A stretch of DNA of 64,000 nucleotides from Terrimonas_A sp051954695. GTDB lineage: Bacteria; Bacteroidota; Bacteroidia; Chitinophagales; Chitinophagaceae. The notes under the pieces were generated by a model. The model was not told the DNA's origin. It worked only from the letters and a program-made list of their open reading frames with translations, and did no database searches. The stretch's first letter is position 1. The number at the start of each line of letters is the position of its first letter. The position numbers and the translations under genes were made by a program. Positions 18,310-26,081 of the stretch are shown in pieces. Location of the stretch: assembly GCA_051954695.1 (NCBI GenBank), contig JBQCHL010000016.1:1-64000 (forward strand), read 5' to 3'.

Positions 18310-19776
18310 ATGAGACAAATATTATTGGCAGGAGCTGCTTGCTATCTTGGTATTTTAACTGCTTCGGCGCAGGGTAAACCCGAATGGAAAGATGTGTTTA
18401 CACGAATTAACCAGGAAGTTTTAACCAATTCAAAAGCTTATAGCTCCTTAAGAGACGCTACTTCTACGATCGGTCACCGGCTTACAGGTTCAGAAAACGG
18501 AAAAAAAGCAGAACAGTATGCTTATGATCTGCTGCGTTCTTATGGTTATCAGAACGTCCGTTTCCAGCCGTTTGAAGTGGAGAGCTGGAGCAGGGGGACT
18601 ATCCAGGTGTCTGTTGGACCGGACGCAAAGGACCTTCAGCCTGTAAAAGCTGTTTCACTGGCACATGCGCCGGTGAAATCGAATGTGAGCGGGGAACTGG
18701 TGGAAATGGGTAATGGCCTGGAAGCTGATTACAAGGCAGCACCGGGCAAGGTGAAAGGAAAAATAGCTCTCGTTTACCTGGGCATACTGCCTGGCTCTGG
18801 TGAAGGGTTGAAAAACCTGCACCGTTCAGAGAAAACAGCCCTCGCCACCAAATATGGAGCAAAAGGGATCATTATTATTAATACGGCCGCGAATGGCGTG
18901 CTGCTTACAGGTACGGCTTCCGTTACCGGGAAACTGATCCCGATACCGGCAGTATGTATCGGCAAGGAAGATGGACTGGCCTTGCGCGAAAAGCTGAAAT
19001 CTGGAAAGCTGGAAGCGCGTATCCAGCTGACCAATTTTTCCGGTATGATCAAAGCCCGGAATGTGATCGCTACCATTCCCGGTAAAACCCTGCCGAATGA
19101 GAAAATTGTAGTGGGCGGCCACCTGGATAGCTGGGACCTCGCCACTGGTGCGATCGACAATGGCATCGGTTCATTTTCAGTGTTGGATATGGCGAGAACG
19201 TTTAAAGCGCTGAACCTTCAACCCGAAAGAACAGTAGAATTTGTATTGTTCATGGGAGAGGAAGAAGGGCTGCTTGGTTCCAAGAGCTATGTAAAGGAGG
19301 CGCTTCGCGATAAAAGCATCGACAAGATCCGGTTCATGCTGAATTATGATATGACCAATGATCCGAAGGGATATTCTGCCACTACAGATGCAAGCAAATC
19401 ATTATTCCAGGCGATCGGCTCACTGGCGCAGGCTATCGATACAAGTTTCAAGAACAGTTTCCGCAGCGGTGCCGGCCTTCACAGCGACCACCAGCCATTT
19501 ATGCTTCAGGGAGTGCCAACAGGTGGTGCAGGAGGTGGAAGTCTTCCCAATAATGCGGGTCCTTGCTATCATGCAGACTGTGATGATTTCAGGCTGGTGG
19601 ATGAAAAAGGCATGCAGAATACTGTAAGGTATAATGCTATGCTGGTATATGGATTGGCTGATGCTCCGGTGATAGAAGCAAAGAGATTGACCGACCAGGA
19701 AACAAAGGATCTGTTATTGAAGTCTAATCTCAAAGAACCGTTGCAGATAGCAGGGGAGTGGAGATGGAAGGATTGA
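18310..19776 (+). CDS. Exported M28-family zinc aminopeptidase/carboxypeptidase
   Basis: 488 residues with a signal peptide at 1-20 (ILTASAQ). The M28 zinc-site motifs are in order: GGHLDSWD (His, Asp), GAIDNGIG (bridging Asp), MGEEEGLLGS (catalytic and metal Glu pair) and CYHADCDD (C-terminal His). A PA-like insert lies at about 130-235 (KVKGKIALVYLG, AKGIIIIN). The order resembles carboxypeptidase Q / plasma glutamate carboxypeptidase. It should cleave peptides in the periplasm or outside the cell. A Crp-like regulator gene follows 19 nt downstream. Confidence 0.92.
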   Translation: MRQILLAGAACYLGILTASAQGKPEWKDVFTRINQEVLTNSKAYSSLRDATSTIGHRLTGSENGKKAEQYAYDLLRSYGYQNVRFQPFEVESWSRGTIQVSVGPDAKDLQPVKAVSLAHAPVKSNVSGELVEMGNGLEADYKAAPGKVKGKIALVYLGILPGSGEGLKNLHRSEKTALATKYGAKGIIIINTAANGVLLTGTASVTGKLIPIPAVCIGKEDGLALREKLKSGKLEARIQLTNFSGMIKARNVIATIPGKTLPNEKIVVGGHLDSWDLATGAIDNGIGSFSVLDMARTFKALNLQPERTVEFVLFMGEEEGLLGSKSYVKEALRDKSIDKIRFMLNYDMTNDPKGYSATTDASKSLFQAIGSLAQAIDTSFKNSFRSGAGLHSDHQPFMLQGVPTGGAGGGSLPNNAGPCYHADCDDFRLVDEKGMQNTVRYNAMLVYGLADAPVIEAKRLTDQETKDLLLKSNLKEPLQIAGEWRWKD

Positions 19777-19795
19777 GTGAGGAGGGGGGATTCCG

Positions 19796-20401
19796 ATGCC
19801 ATATAAATTGCGACAAATGCAGCATTATTATGATACACTGTTTGAATATATCTGTCAGATAATTGACATTCCTGAGCATGACAGGGCACAATGCAGACTT
19901 ACGTTTAAGCCATTGTGGGTTGCAAAGGATACCATGCTGGAAACAGCGGGTAAAATTCCGGTGTATCATAATTTTATTGTCTCGGGCTTCATGCGAAAGT
20001 TTTATATTAATGATAAAGGTGAAGAAGTAACGGTGGACCTAAATAATGGTCCCCGTTTCTTTACTTCTTATTACCATTTTGTGAAGCAGACGGTCTCCAA
20101 TGAATACCTGCAGTGCATTACTGATTGTGAATTGCTCAGGATCACTTATGATGATGCGCAAAGCACTGCCCAGACCAGCCTGACGCAAAAAGACTATACT
20201 ATCAAGCTGTTCCATCAGATACAGGAAGAGTATATGCAAAGAATGGATGATCTTGCCACTCTTACAGCCGAGCAGCGATATCTGAAACTGATGAAAAACA
20301 GTCCGGCTATTATCAAAAATGTCCCTCTTAAATACGTAGCCTCATATCTTGGCATAAAACCTGAAAGCCTTAGCAGGATCAGGCGTGAGATCATTTCTTA
20401 A
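19796..20401 (+). CDS. Crp/Fnr-family transcriptional regulator
   Basis: 201 residues. A cyclic-nucleotide-binding-like beta barrel covers about 20-125 (YHNFIVSGFMRKFYINDKG, VDLNNGPRFF). A short helical C-terminus carries a helix-turn-helix (LKYVASYLGIKPESLSRIRR). The barrel lacks the canonical cAMP-binding Arg-Ser motif, as in most Bacteroidota members, so the ligand is unknown. The start at 19796 is preceded by a purine-rich tract (GGAGGGGGGA, 5-nt spacing). ATG 19817 is an alternative that would give a more typical N-terminus. The stop codon lies inside a 16-bp palindrome ahead of the DUF2306 gene. Confidence 0.88.
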   Translation: MPYKLRQMQHYYDTLFEYICQIIDIPEHDRAQCRLTFKPLWVAKDTMLETAGKIPVYHNFIVSGFMRKFYINDKGEEVTVDLNNGPRFFTSYYHFVKQTVSNEYLQCITDCELLRITYDDAQSTAQTSLTQKDYTIKLFHQIQEEYMQRMDDLATLTAEQRYLKLMKNSPAIIKNVPLKYVASYLGIKPESLSRIRREIIS

Positions 20402-20412
20402 CAATTGTTAAG
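20397..20412. promoter_or_regulatory. 16-bp perfect palindrome, possible regulator site
   Basis: CTTAACAATTGTTAAG is a perfect dyad that overlaps the stop codon of the Crp/Fnr-like gene and lies 47 nt before the DUF2306 start. A Crp-like dimer could use such a site to control the downstream gene. This is inferred from position and symmetry only. Confidence 0.4.
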
Positions 20413-20459
20413 TTGGAATCATTGGGCTGAAGCTATCTTTAAATTATTACTTCAGCACC

Positions 20460-21266
20460 ATGATTCAAAGAACCCACCAGGCCGTAGCCATACACTTTTT
20501 TAGAAATGTTACACGATTCTGGTTTGCCGTAACCTACCTGGGGCAATTGTTTTTTGCCTACTATATATTGATGCTGTACTGGAAGTCGACAGTACTTGGC
20601 CATTTCGAAAAATGGAATAGCGTCAACCCTCATTTTTATGCTAAAGATGATATTGTTGGAAACCTGTTCTTTGGCCTTCACGTTGCAGTAGCTGCTATAG
20701 TTACTATTCTGGGACCTTTACAACTGATTACTAAGATCAGGAAAAAAGCACCCCGGTTTCACAGGGTCAGTGGCAGGATATACATTTACGCAGCGTTCCT
20801 GATAAGTTTAGGAGGGTTATATCTTACCTGGGTCAGGGGTGCTGTTGGCGGCCCGTTTATGCAGGTAAGCATTTCTATTAATGCACTGATCATTCTGGTT
20901 TCTGCATTCTACTCCATCAAATATGCCATCAGGAGGAAGATTAATCTGCATAATCAATGGGCTGTGCATCTGCTGCTGGCAATGAGTGGTGTATGGCTAT
21001 TCCGTGTGTTTTTTATGCTTTGGATGGTCATACACCGGGCGCCGGTCGGTTTCGATCCTGAAACGTTTACCGGTCCTTTCTTAAGCGCGTTATCGATATT
21101 TGTTTATATTCTTCCTCAGGGTGTGGTTGCTTTGTATTTTAAAGCAAAGTTTTCGGGTTCTCCATATAGAAAATGGGGGTTTTCGGTTATGCTTCTTGTT
21201 ATTACGCTTGCTATTGTTGTCGGGACTTTTGGGGCCGTTAGTGGTATGTGGTTGCCGCGGTTATAA
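20460..21266 (+). CDS. DUF2306-family membrane protein
   Basis: 268 residues with about seven hydrophobic helices. The DUF2306 signature is readable: ILGPLQLITKIRKKAPRFHR followed by VSGRIYIYAAF, with HNQWAVHLLLAMSGVWLFR in the fifth helix. Conserved His residues suggest a haem or metal site, but the function of the family is unknown to me. It lies 58 nt after the Crp/Fnr-like gene with a palindrome between, so it is a likely target of that regulator. Confidence 0.85.
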   Translation: MIQRTHQAVAIHFFRNVTRFWFAVTYLGQLFFAYYILMLYWKSTVLGHFEKWNSVNPHFYAKDDIVGNLFFGLHVAVAAIVTILGPLQLITKIRKKAPRFHRVSGRIYIYAAFLISLGGLYLTWVRGAVGGPFMQVSISINALIILVSAFYSIKYAIRRKINLHNQWAVHLLLAMSGVWLFRVFFMLWMVIHRAPVGFDPETFTGPFLSALSIFVYILPQGVVALYFKAKFSGSPYRKWGFSVMLLVITLAIVVGTFGAVSGMWLPRL

Positions 21267-21337
21267 GATATAAGGGCTGGGATTGGAAATTCTTATACAT
21301 AGCCAGTGCTCCATGCAGGCCTTAAGGATGTAAGAAG

Positions 21338-21529
21338 CTAACCTTTTGAAGAAGAAGCTCCATCAGAAGGAAGTTTTACTCCTTTCAATAGTTTATTCAT
21401 GTGTGCCACCTTTTCAGGAAATAATATCTGATTCTCGTATTTGTTCAATCCTTTGTTATAACGGATAGAAACTTTTTTCGCCATTTCAGGTATTGATTCT
21501 TTTTTCTTCATTGATCGTAAATGTGACAT
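21338..21529 (-). CDS. Small hypothetical protein paired with the DUF6934-like gene
   Basis: 63 residues, rich in Lys (SHLRSMKKKESIPEMAKKVS), with no membrane segment. It starts 3 nt after the stop of the DUF6934-like gene, so the two form one operon. I have no family name for it. The charge and size would fit a small DNA-binding or antitoxin-like partner, but nothing in the sequence proves that. ATG 21511 is an alternative start. Confidence 0.55.
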   Translation of the reverse strand: MSHLRSMKKKESIPEMAKKVSIRYNKGLNKYENQILFPEKVAHMNKLLKGVKLPSDGASSSKG

Positions 21530-21532
21530 ATT

Positions 21533-21974
21533 TTATCTTTTCCGTTTTGTAAGATACCCTGAGTAGGATTTGCTTTTTTCAAATAATCCAAAACCATTGT
21601 TTTCTTTCAATCCCCATATGGTATAATTCTGTTGCCATTGAGTTAGATATATGGATAAAACACCCCGGTATAGCCTGTTTCTTTCTTTCGAGCTTCCCGA
21701 AAAAGCAACAAATTTATCAGGATAGTGATGAGTGAAATCATGAACTGCAGCTACAACAGTAGCAATGATCTTATTCCTGTCACCATTATTGTTTATGACT
21801 TTATCATCAGTTGTTCCATCTTCATTGAGATTACCAAATGCCAGATTGAAAGCTCCATCAGATTTTATAGGTGTAAATTGAATTGTCATTTTAATGGCAC
21901 CATTAGGTGCCGTGACTTAAAAAGGTATATATTTTATTCTCTTTAAAGGCCTCCAATGGCCAGTGCTCTTTCAT
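21533..21974 (-). pseudogene. DUF6934-like gene with a single-base frameshift
   Basis: The 3' part (from 21889) encodes FNLAFGNLNEDGTTDDKV, NNNGDRNKIIATV and SSKERNRLYRGVLSIYL, which I recall as the DUF6934 family of Bacteroidota. Upstream, the frame from ATG 21974 encodes MKEHWPLEAF...YTFLSHG and stops at once. Removing one base near 21909 (minus-strand GGCACCT to GGACCT) joins the frames as SHG-PNGAIK-MTIQFTPI, the expected family N-terminus, and gives a gene of about 146 codons. It is either a true mutation, a sequencing error or frameshifted translation. A shorter 118-residue product from ATG 21889 would lack the N-terminal strand. Confidence 0.65.
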
Positions 21975-22147
21975 GCTGGCAGTTATTGTTTACTTCCGTA
22001 AAAGTATTTCCACAGCCTAACCTTGGGGTTTTCCTCATCTTTCCCTGCTATTTTCCTCAAAAAAGAAGGTTGTTTTCTCCGCGTTTATATGTCTTAAAAT
22101 CTTGTTTTAGACGGTTTCCCCTCCGGGCCTTTGTCGCCCGACTTTGC

Positions 22148-22155
22148 TATATTTG
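22148..22155 (+). promoter_or_regulatory. -7 box directly before glnS
   Basis: TATATTTG fits TAnnTTTG, 7 nt before ATG 22163. The nearest upstream TTTG (22130-22133) is only 14 nt away, short of the usual 19. Confidence 0.45.
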
Positions 22156-22162
22156 CAGACCT

Positions 22163-23833
22163 ATGTCACACGAAGAAAAGAAAGAAGAAAAAAGCCTCAA
22201 TTTCCTGGAAGAGATCATTGAAGCAGACCTGGCTTCCGGTAAGTATAAGTCTATTATGACACGCTTTCCGCCGGAGCCCAATGGATACCTCCATATCGGT
22301 CACGCAGCCAGCATCTGCCTCAATTTCGGCCTCACCCAGAAATATGGTGGTGGTACCAACCTGCGCTTTGATGATACCAACCCCGTTACCGAGGAAACAG
22401 AATATGTGGAAAGCATTAAAGACGATGTCCGCTGGCTGGGCTTCCAATGGGCCAATGAATTGTATGCTTCAGATTATTTTGAACAGTTGTACGAATATGC
22501 GGTCACACTTATCAAAAAAGGCCTGGCTTATGTGGACGATAGCAGCTCTGAAGAAATAGCTGAGCAAAAAGGTACGCCTACTCAGCCAGGGCATCGTAAT
22601 AAATATGCAGAAAGGAGTATAGAGGAAAATCTCCAGCTTTTTGCAGACATGCGGGCAGGTAAATATAAAGATGGGGAGAAAGTGCTGAGAGCCAAAATTG
22701 ATATAACCTCTCCCAATATGCTGATGCGTGATCCCATCCTTTACCGCATCAAACATGCGCATCACCACCGCACTGGCGACGCCTGGTGTATTTACCCCAT
22801 GTACGATTTTGCACATGGTCAAAGTGACTCCATCGAAAAGATCACCCATTCCATATGCACACTGGAATTTGTTCCCCACCGTGAAGTGTATGACTGGCTG
22901 ATCGCGAACCTCGGGATATTTCCCAGCAAACAATATGAGTTTGCCCGCCGCAATCTTACCTATACGGTAATGAGCAAGCGCAAACTGCTGCAACTGGTGA
23001 ATGAAAAACATGTTACCGGTTGGGATGATCCCCGAATGCCTACGATCTCAGGTATGCGCAGAAGAGGCTACACAGCGCAAAGCATCCGCGATTTCAGTGA
23101 ACGTGCAGGTATTGCCAAAAGGGATAATATCGTGGATATAGGCCTGCTGGAGTTTTTCGTACGCGAAGATCTCAACAAGAAGGCCCTGAGAAGAATGGTC
23201 GTGTTCGACCCGCTGAAAGTGATCATCACCAATTATTCAGCCAGCGAGGAACTCTTAAAGAGCGAAAATAACCCCGAAGATCCTGGCGCCGGCGACCGGG
23301 AAATTCCTTTTAGCGGAGAGATCTATATAGAACGGGAAGATTTTATGGAAAACCCACCCAAAAAATATTTCCGCCTGGCTCCCGGACAAATGGTGAGATT
23401 GAAATCTGCTTACATCATCAAATGCGATGAAGTGATCAAGGGTAAGGATGGCAATGTTACAGAACTGCATTGCTCCTATATTCCTGAAAGCAAAAGCGGT
23501 GCAGACACTTCAGGCATTAATGTAAAAGGAACATTGCACTGGGTAAGCGTTAAGCACGCTATTACCACGGAAGTGCGTTTGTATGATCGCCTGTTCCGTG
23601 TAGAAGATCCTTCCAGTGAAGAAGGGGATTTTAAGGACTATATCAATCCTGATTCACTGCACGTGATAAAAGCTGTGTACGCAGAACCGGCCTTAAAGAA
23701 TGCTAAGTTTGATGAAGCTTACCAGTTCATCCGCAAAGGTTATTTCGTGCTTGATAAAGACAGCAGCACCAGCGGAATGGTCTTCAACCGTACAGTAGGA
23801 TTAAAAGATAGCTGGAAGCCGCAGGGGAAATAA
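22163..23833 (+). CDS. glnS: Glutamine--tRNA ligase
   Basis: 556 residues, class I aminoacyl-tRNA synthetase charging tRNA-Gln with glutamine and ATP. The HIGH motif is in PNGYLHIGHAASICLNFG and the KMSKS-like motif is VMSKRKLLQLV. GlnRS rather than GluRS identity is supported by TRFPPEPNGYLHIGH, RFDDTNP, YPMYDFAHGQSD and the two C-terminal anticodon-binding barrels. The frame is open 207 nt upstream, but ATG 22163 gives the normal N-terminus and follows a promoter box. It is divergent from the frameshifted DUF6934-like gene. Confidence 0.97.
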   Translation: MSHEEKKEEKSLNFLEEIIEADLASGKYKSIMTRFPPEPNGYLHIGHAASICLNFGLTQKYGGGTNLRFDDTNPVTEETEYVESIKDDVRWLGFQWANELYASDYFEQLYEYAVTLIKKGLAYVDDSSSEEIAEQKGTPTQPGHRNKYAERSIEENLQLFADMRAGKYKDGEKVLRAKIDITSPNMLMRDPILYRIKHAHHHRTGDAWCIYPMYDFAHGQSDSIEKITHSICTLEFVPHREVYDWLIANLGIFPSKQYEFARRNLTYTVMSKRKLLQLVNEKHVTGWDDPRMPTISGMRRRGYTAQSIRDFSERAGIAKRDNIVDIGLLEFFVREDLNKKALRRMVVFDPLKVIITNYSASEELLKSENNPEDPGAGDREIPFSGEIYIEREDFMENPPKKYFRLAPGQMVRLKSAYIIKCDEVIKGKDGNVTELHCSYIPESKSGADTSGINVKGTLHWVSVKHAITTEVRLYDRLFRVEDPSSEEGDFKDYINPDSLHVIKAVYAEPALKNAKFDEAYQFIRKGYFVLDKDSSTSGMVFNRTVGLKDSWKPQGK

Positions 23834-23863
23834 GAAAACAACAGACAAACAAGGCATTATATC

Positions 23864-23907
23864 AAAAGGCGCCACGTTCACAAATAGCTTGTAACGTAGC
23901 GCCTTTT
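23864..23907. terminator. Bidirectional terminator after glnS
   Basis: Stem arms 23864-23878 and 23893-23907 (AAAAGGCGC-ACGTT) pair with one mismatch; the A-tract and T-tract allow use in both directions. It lies between glnS (+) and the serine hydrolase gene (-). Confidence 0.8.
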
Positions 23908-23958
23908 CAATTATACAGACCTGGATTTTTTACGCCGGCAATTCTGAAGAGCTAAGCA

Positions 23959-25473
23959 TTACTTCTTTTTAAATGTATATGCATCAGACTCCACAAATTC
24001 ATTCGCCCGCATATCCACTGACATCACTTTTTGCTTTTCCGTTTTGAAACGGATAACAAAGATGCCGTATTCAATATTTGCATACTCCAGCAACCATTCA
24101 TCATTGTTCATATAAGAAAGATGCGCAGTCAGGTCTTTGTGGCTATTAAAACGGACTGACAATTTTCCGTTGTCCGGCGTAATCGTCATCGTTCCATAGA
24201 TATTGTTTTCATAATTGCCTGCATAAGCAGAAAGCGGTAGAGGAGGAGTGCTGTTTTTTACCCTCGCCTTCCAGGCTGCGATCTCTTTCAATTGAGCATC
24301 CATCTCCTTTTTGAAATCCGGTAAAGCCTGGGTGCTCCTGTTTATATAAGGTACACCAAGGTAAGCATCCAGTACCTGGTATCTTAACAGCTCGAAAAAG
24401 CTCTGGTTATCGTTATTGGTCAGTATTGCAATGCCGAGCTTTTCTTCCGGCACAAAACACACATTGCTGACCATCCCACCTGCACCACCGGTATGCCAGT
24501 AGATCTGGCGGCCATTGTAATCTGCTGCAAATACCCCTAAACCGTATCCACGGAAATGCATGGGCAAAATGGTTGACTTGCGGCTATTCGTTGAAATATT
24601 TACATCCCTTGTTCTTTGCAACACAGAAAACGGCATGATGCGTTGTCCGTTATACCGGCCACTGTCCAATTGAAAAGCCAGCCAATGGGATAGGTCATTC
24701 ACATTGCTGATGATGCTGGCTGCCGGGCCAAGATTGTCCCACTGATCATAAGGTACCCTGTTGAGCTTGCCTGTAAAACTGGTAGTGTAAGGCCTCGCCA
24801 CATTGGCTTTTTGTTCCATACCGGCAGATATAGTAGTGGAATGTGTCATTTGTAAAGGAGTAAGAATACTGTCCTGCACATATTGCTCCCACGATTTACC
24901 TGTTACTTTAGGGATCACTTCGCCTGCTGTAAGAAAACAGCTATTGCAATAACCATAATCCTGGCGGAATAAACCGATGGGCTTTAGCAAACGCATCCTG
25001 TTCATGATCTCACTACGGCTTAAAGTACTGTTCCAAAAAGTGAAATCTCCCTGGAATGTTTTAGTGCCCAGGCGATGGCAAAGCATATCACGTATAGTAA
25101 CCGATTGGCTGGCTAATGTATCATACAAGGCATAACCGGGAAAATAACGACTGATCTTATCGTTCAGCGAAAGCTTTTTATAGAACTCCAATTGGGCGAT
25201 GGAGACACCTGTGAACAACTTGGTGTTGCTTGCGATCATGAACAGGGTGTTCTCATCCACTGCTTCTTTTGTATTGATATCCCTTACACCATATCCTTTC
25301 ATCAGCACAGTTTTTCCATCTTTCACGATCACGATTGAAAGGCCGGGAATGTCCCAATCCTTTAATCCCTGCGTAATGTAGCTGTCGATACTGTCTTTAA
25401 TGAAAGAAGGTGGTTGGGCTTCAAGGTTAAAACAGGCAACAAGAAACAGGAAGGGAAGCAATAAACGTTTCAT
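23959..25473 (-). CDS. Serine hydrolase of the class C beta-lactamase fold
   Basis: 504 residues with a signal peptide at 1-19 (CFNLEAQ). The beta-lactamase/esterase motifs are S82-N-T-K85 (catalytic Ser and Lys), Y175-C-N177 in YGYCNS, and HTGG in IYWHTGGAGG. A C-terminal domain at about 405-500 looks like DUF3471 (LSAYAGNYENNIYGTMTIT). Such enzymes are penicillin-binding-protein-like peptidases or esterases in the periplasm, and most do not confer drug resistance. The substrate cannot be told from sequence. It stands alone, with a shared terminator downstream. Confidence 0.9.
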   Translation of the reverse strand: MKRLLLPFLFLVACFNLEAQPPSFIKDSIDSYITQGLKDWDIPGLSIVIVKDGKTVLMKGYGVRDINTKEAVDENTLFMIASNTKLFTGVSIAQLEFYKKLSLNDKISRYFPGYALYDTLASQSVTIRDMLCHRLGTKTFQGDFTFWNSTLSRSEIMNRMRLLKPIGLFRQDYGYCNSCFLTAGEVIPKVTGKSWEQYVQDSILTPLQMTHSTTISAGMEQKANVARPYTTSFTGKLNRVPYDQWDNLGPAASIISNVNDLSHWLAFQLDSGRYNGQRIMPFSVLQRTRDVNISTNSRKSTILPMHFRGYGLGVFAADYNGRQIYWHTGGAGGMVSNVCFVPEEKLGIAILTNNDNQSFFELLRYQVLDAYLGVPYINRSTQALPDFKKEMDAQLKEIAAWKARVKNSTPPLPLSAYAGNYENNIYGTMTITPDNGKLSVRFNSHKDLTAHLSYMNNDEWLLEYANIEYGIFVIRFKTEKQKVMSVDMRANEFVESDAYTFKKK

Positions 25474-25527
25474 GGTTGATTTTTAATTGAAGATAAGTAA
25501 AATCACTCCTTTCGATCCTTTCGCTGG

Positions 25528-26079
25528 TTAAGTCCAATTCCATCCTACTACAGCCCATTCATCCAGCTCGTCCCGGTAAGTATGAATGATCTTGAAACCT
25601 ACTTTTTCGTGTGCTCTCAAAGAACGGTGATTACGCGTGGCAATTTCGGTAATGAAGAGGTCGAATTGCGGGCTGTAAATGGTTCTGTGAAAGTGGTAAA
25701 GCATTTCAAACAGACCCTGCCCCCGGTATTGTTTGTCGATGCAAATCTGTCCCATTACATAATAATTATAAGCGGGGAGAGGCTTGTTTTCCCAGTTGAG
25801 CGTATCCAATAACGCATACATTGGTTCAAGCGCAGGGATCAATTCCCGGCAGCCATGCGTCATGGTTAAAGCATAAGCTACAACAGTATTATCTTTTTTA
25901 ATAACAATGCTTGGAGAAAGGGTATGCATCTTTTGCAAGGTGGGAAGATCATGCTGAAGGGTGACAAATCCCTGGGATTGTTTTTCTTCCGGGCTGAGGT
26001 GCTGGCGTAAATTATTTTCCTGCAGCAGCAGTATCTGCTGCATTTCATCCAGGGAATAAACAAGTGAGGGGATAAACAT
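25528..26079 (-). CDS. GNAT-family N-acetyltransferase
   Basis: 183 residues. The acetyl-CoA binding loop is visible as YRGQGLFEML (R/Q-x-x-G-x-G), preceded by the strand YYVMGQICIDKQ and followed by EIATRNHRSLRAHEKVGFK, the usual C-terminal NxxSxxxHEKxGF pattern. The acceptor is unknown. ATG 26079 lies 2 nt after the stop of the mutase gene, so the genes are co-transcribed and probably coupled. An upstream in-frame start at 26139 would overlap the mutase and add residues unlike the family. Confidence 0.88.
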   Translation of the reverse strand: MFIPSLVYSLDEMQQILLLQENNLRQHLSPEEKQSQGFVTLQHDLPTLQKMHTLSPSIVIKKDNTVVAYALTMTHGCRELIPALEPMYALLDTLNWENKPLPAYNYYVMGQICIDKQYRGQGLFEMLYHFHRTIYSPQFDLFITEIATRNHRSLRAHEKVGFKIIHTYRDELDEWAVVGWNWT

Positions 26080-26081
26080 AT

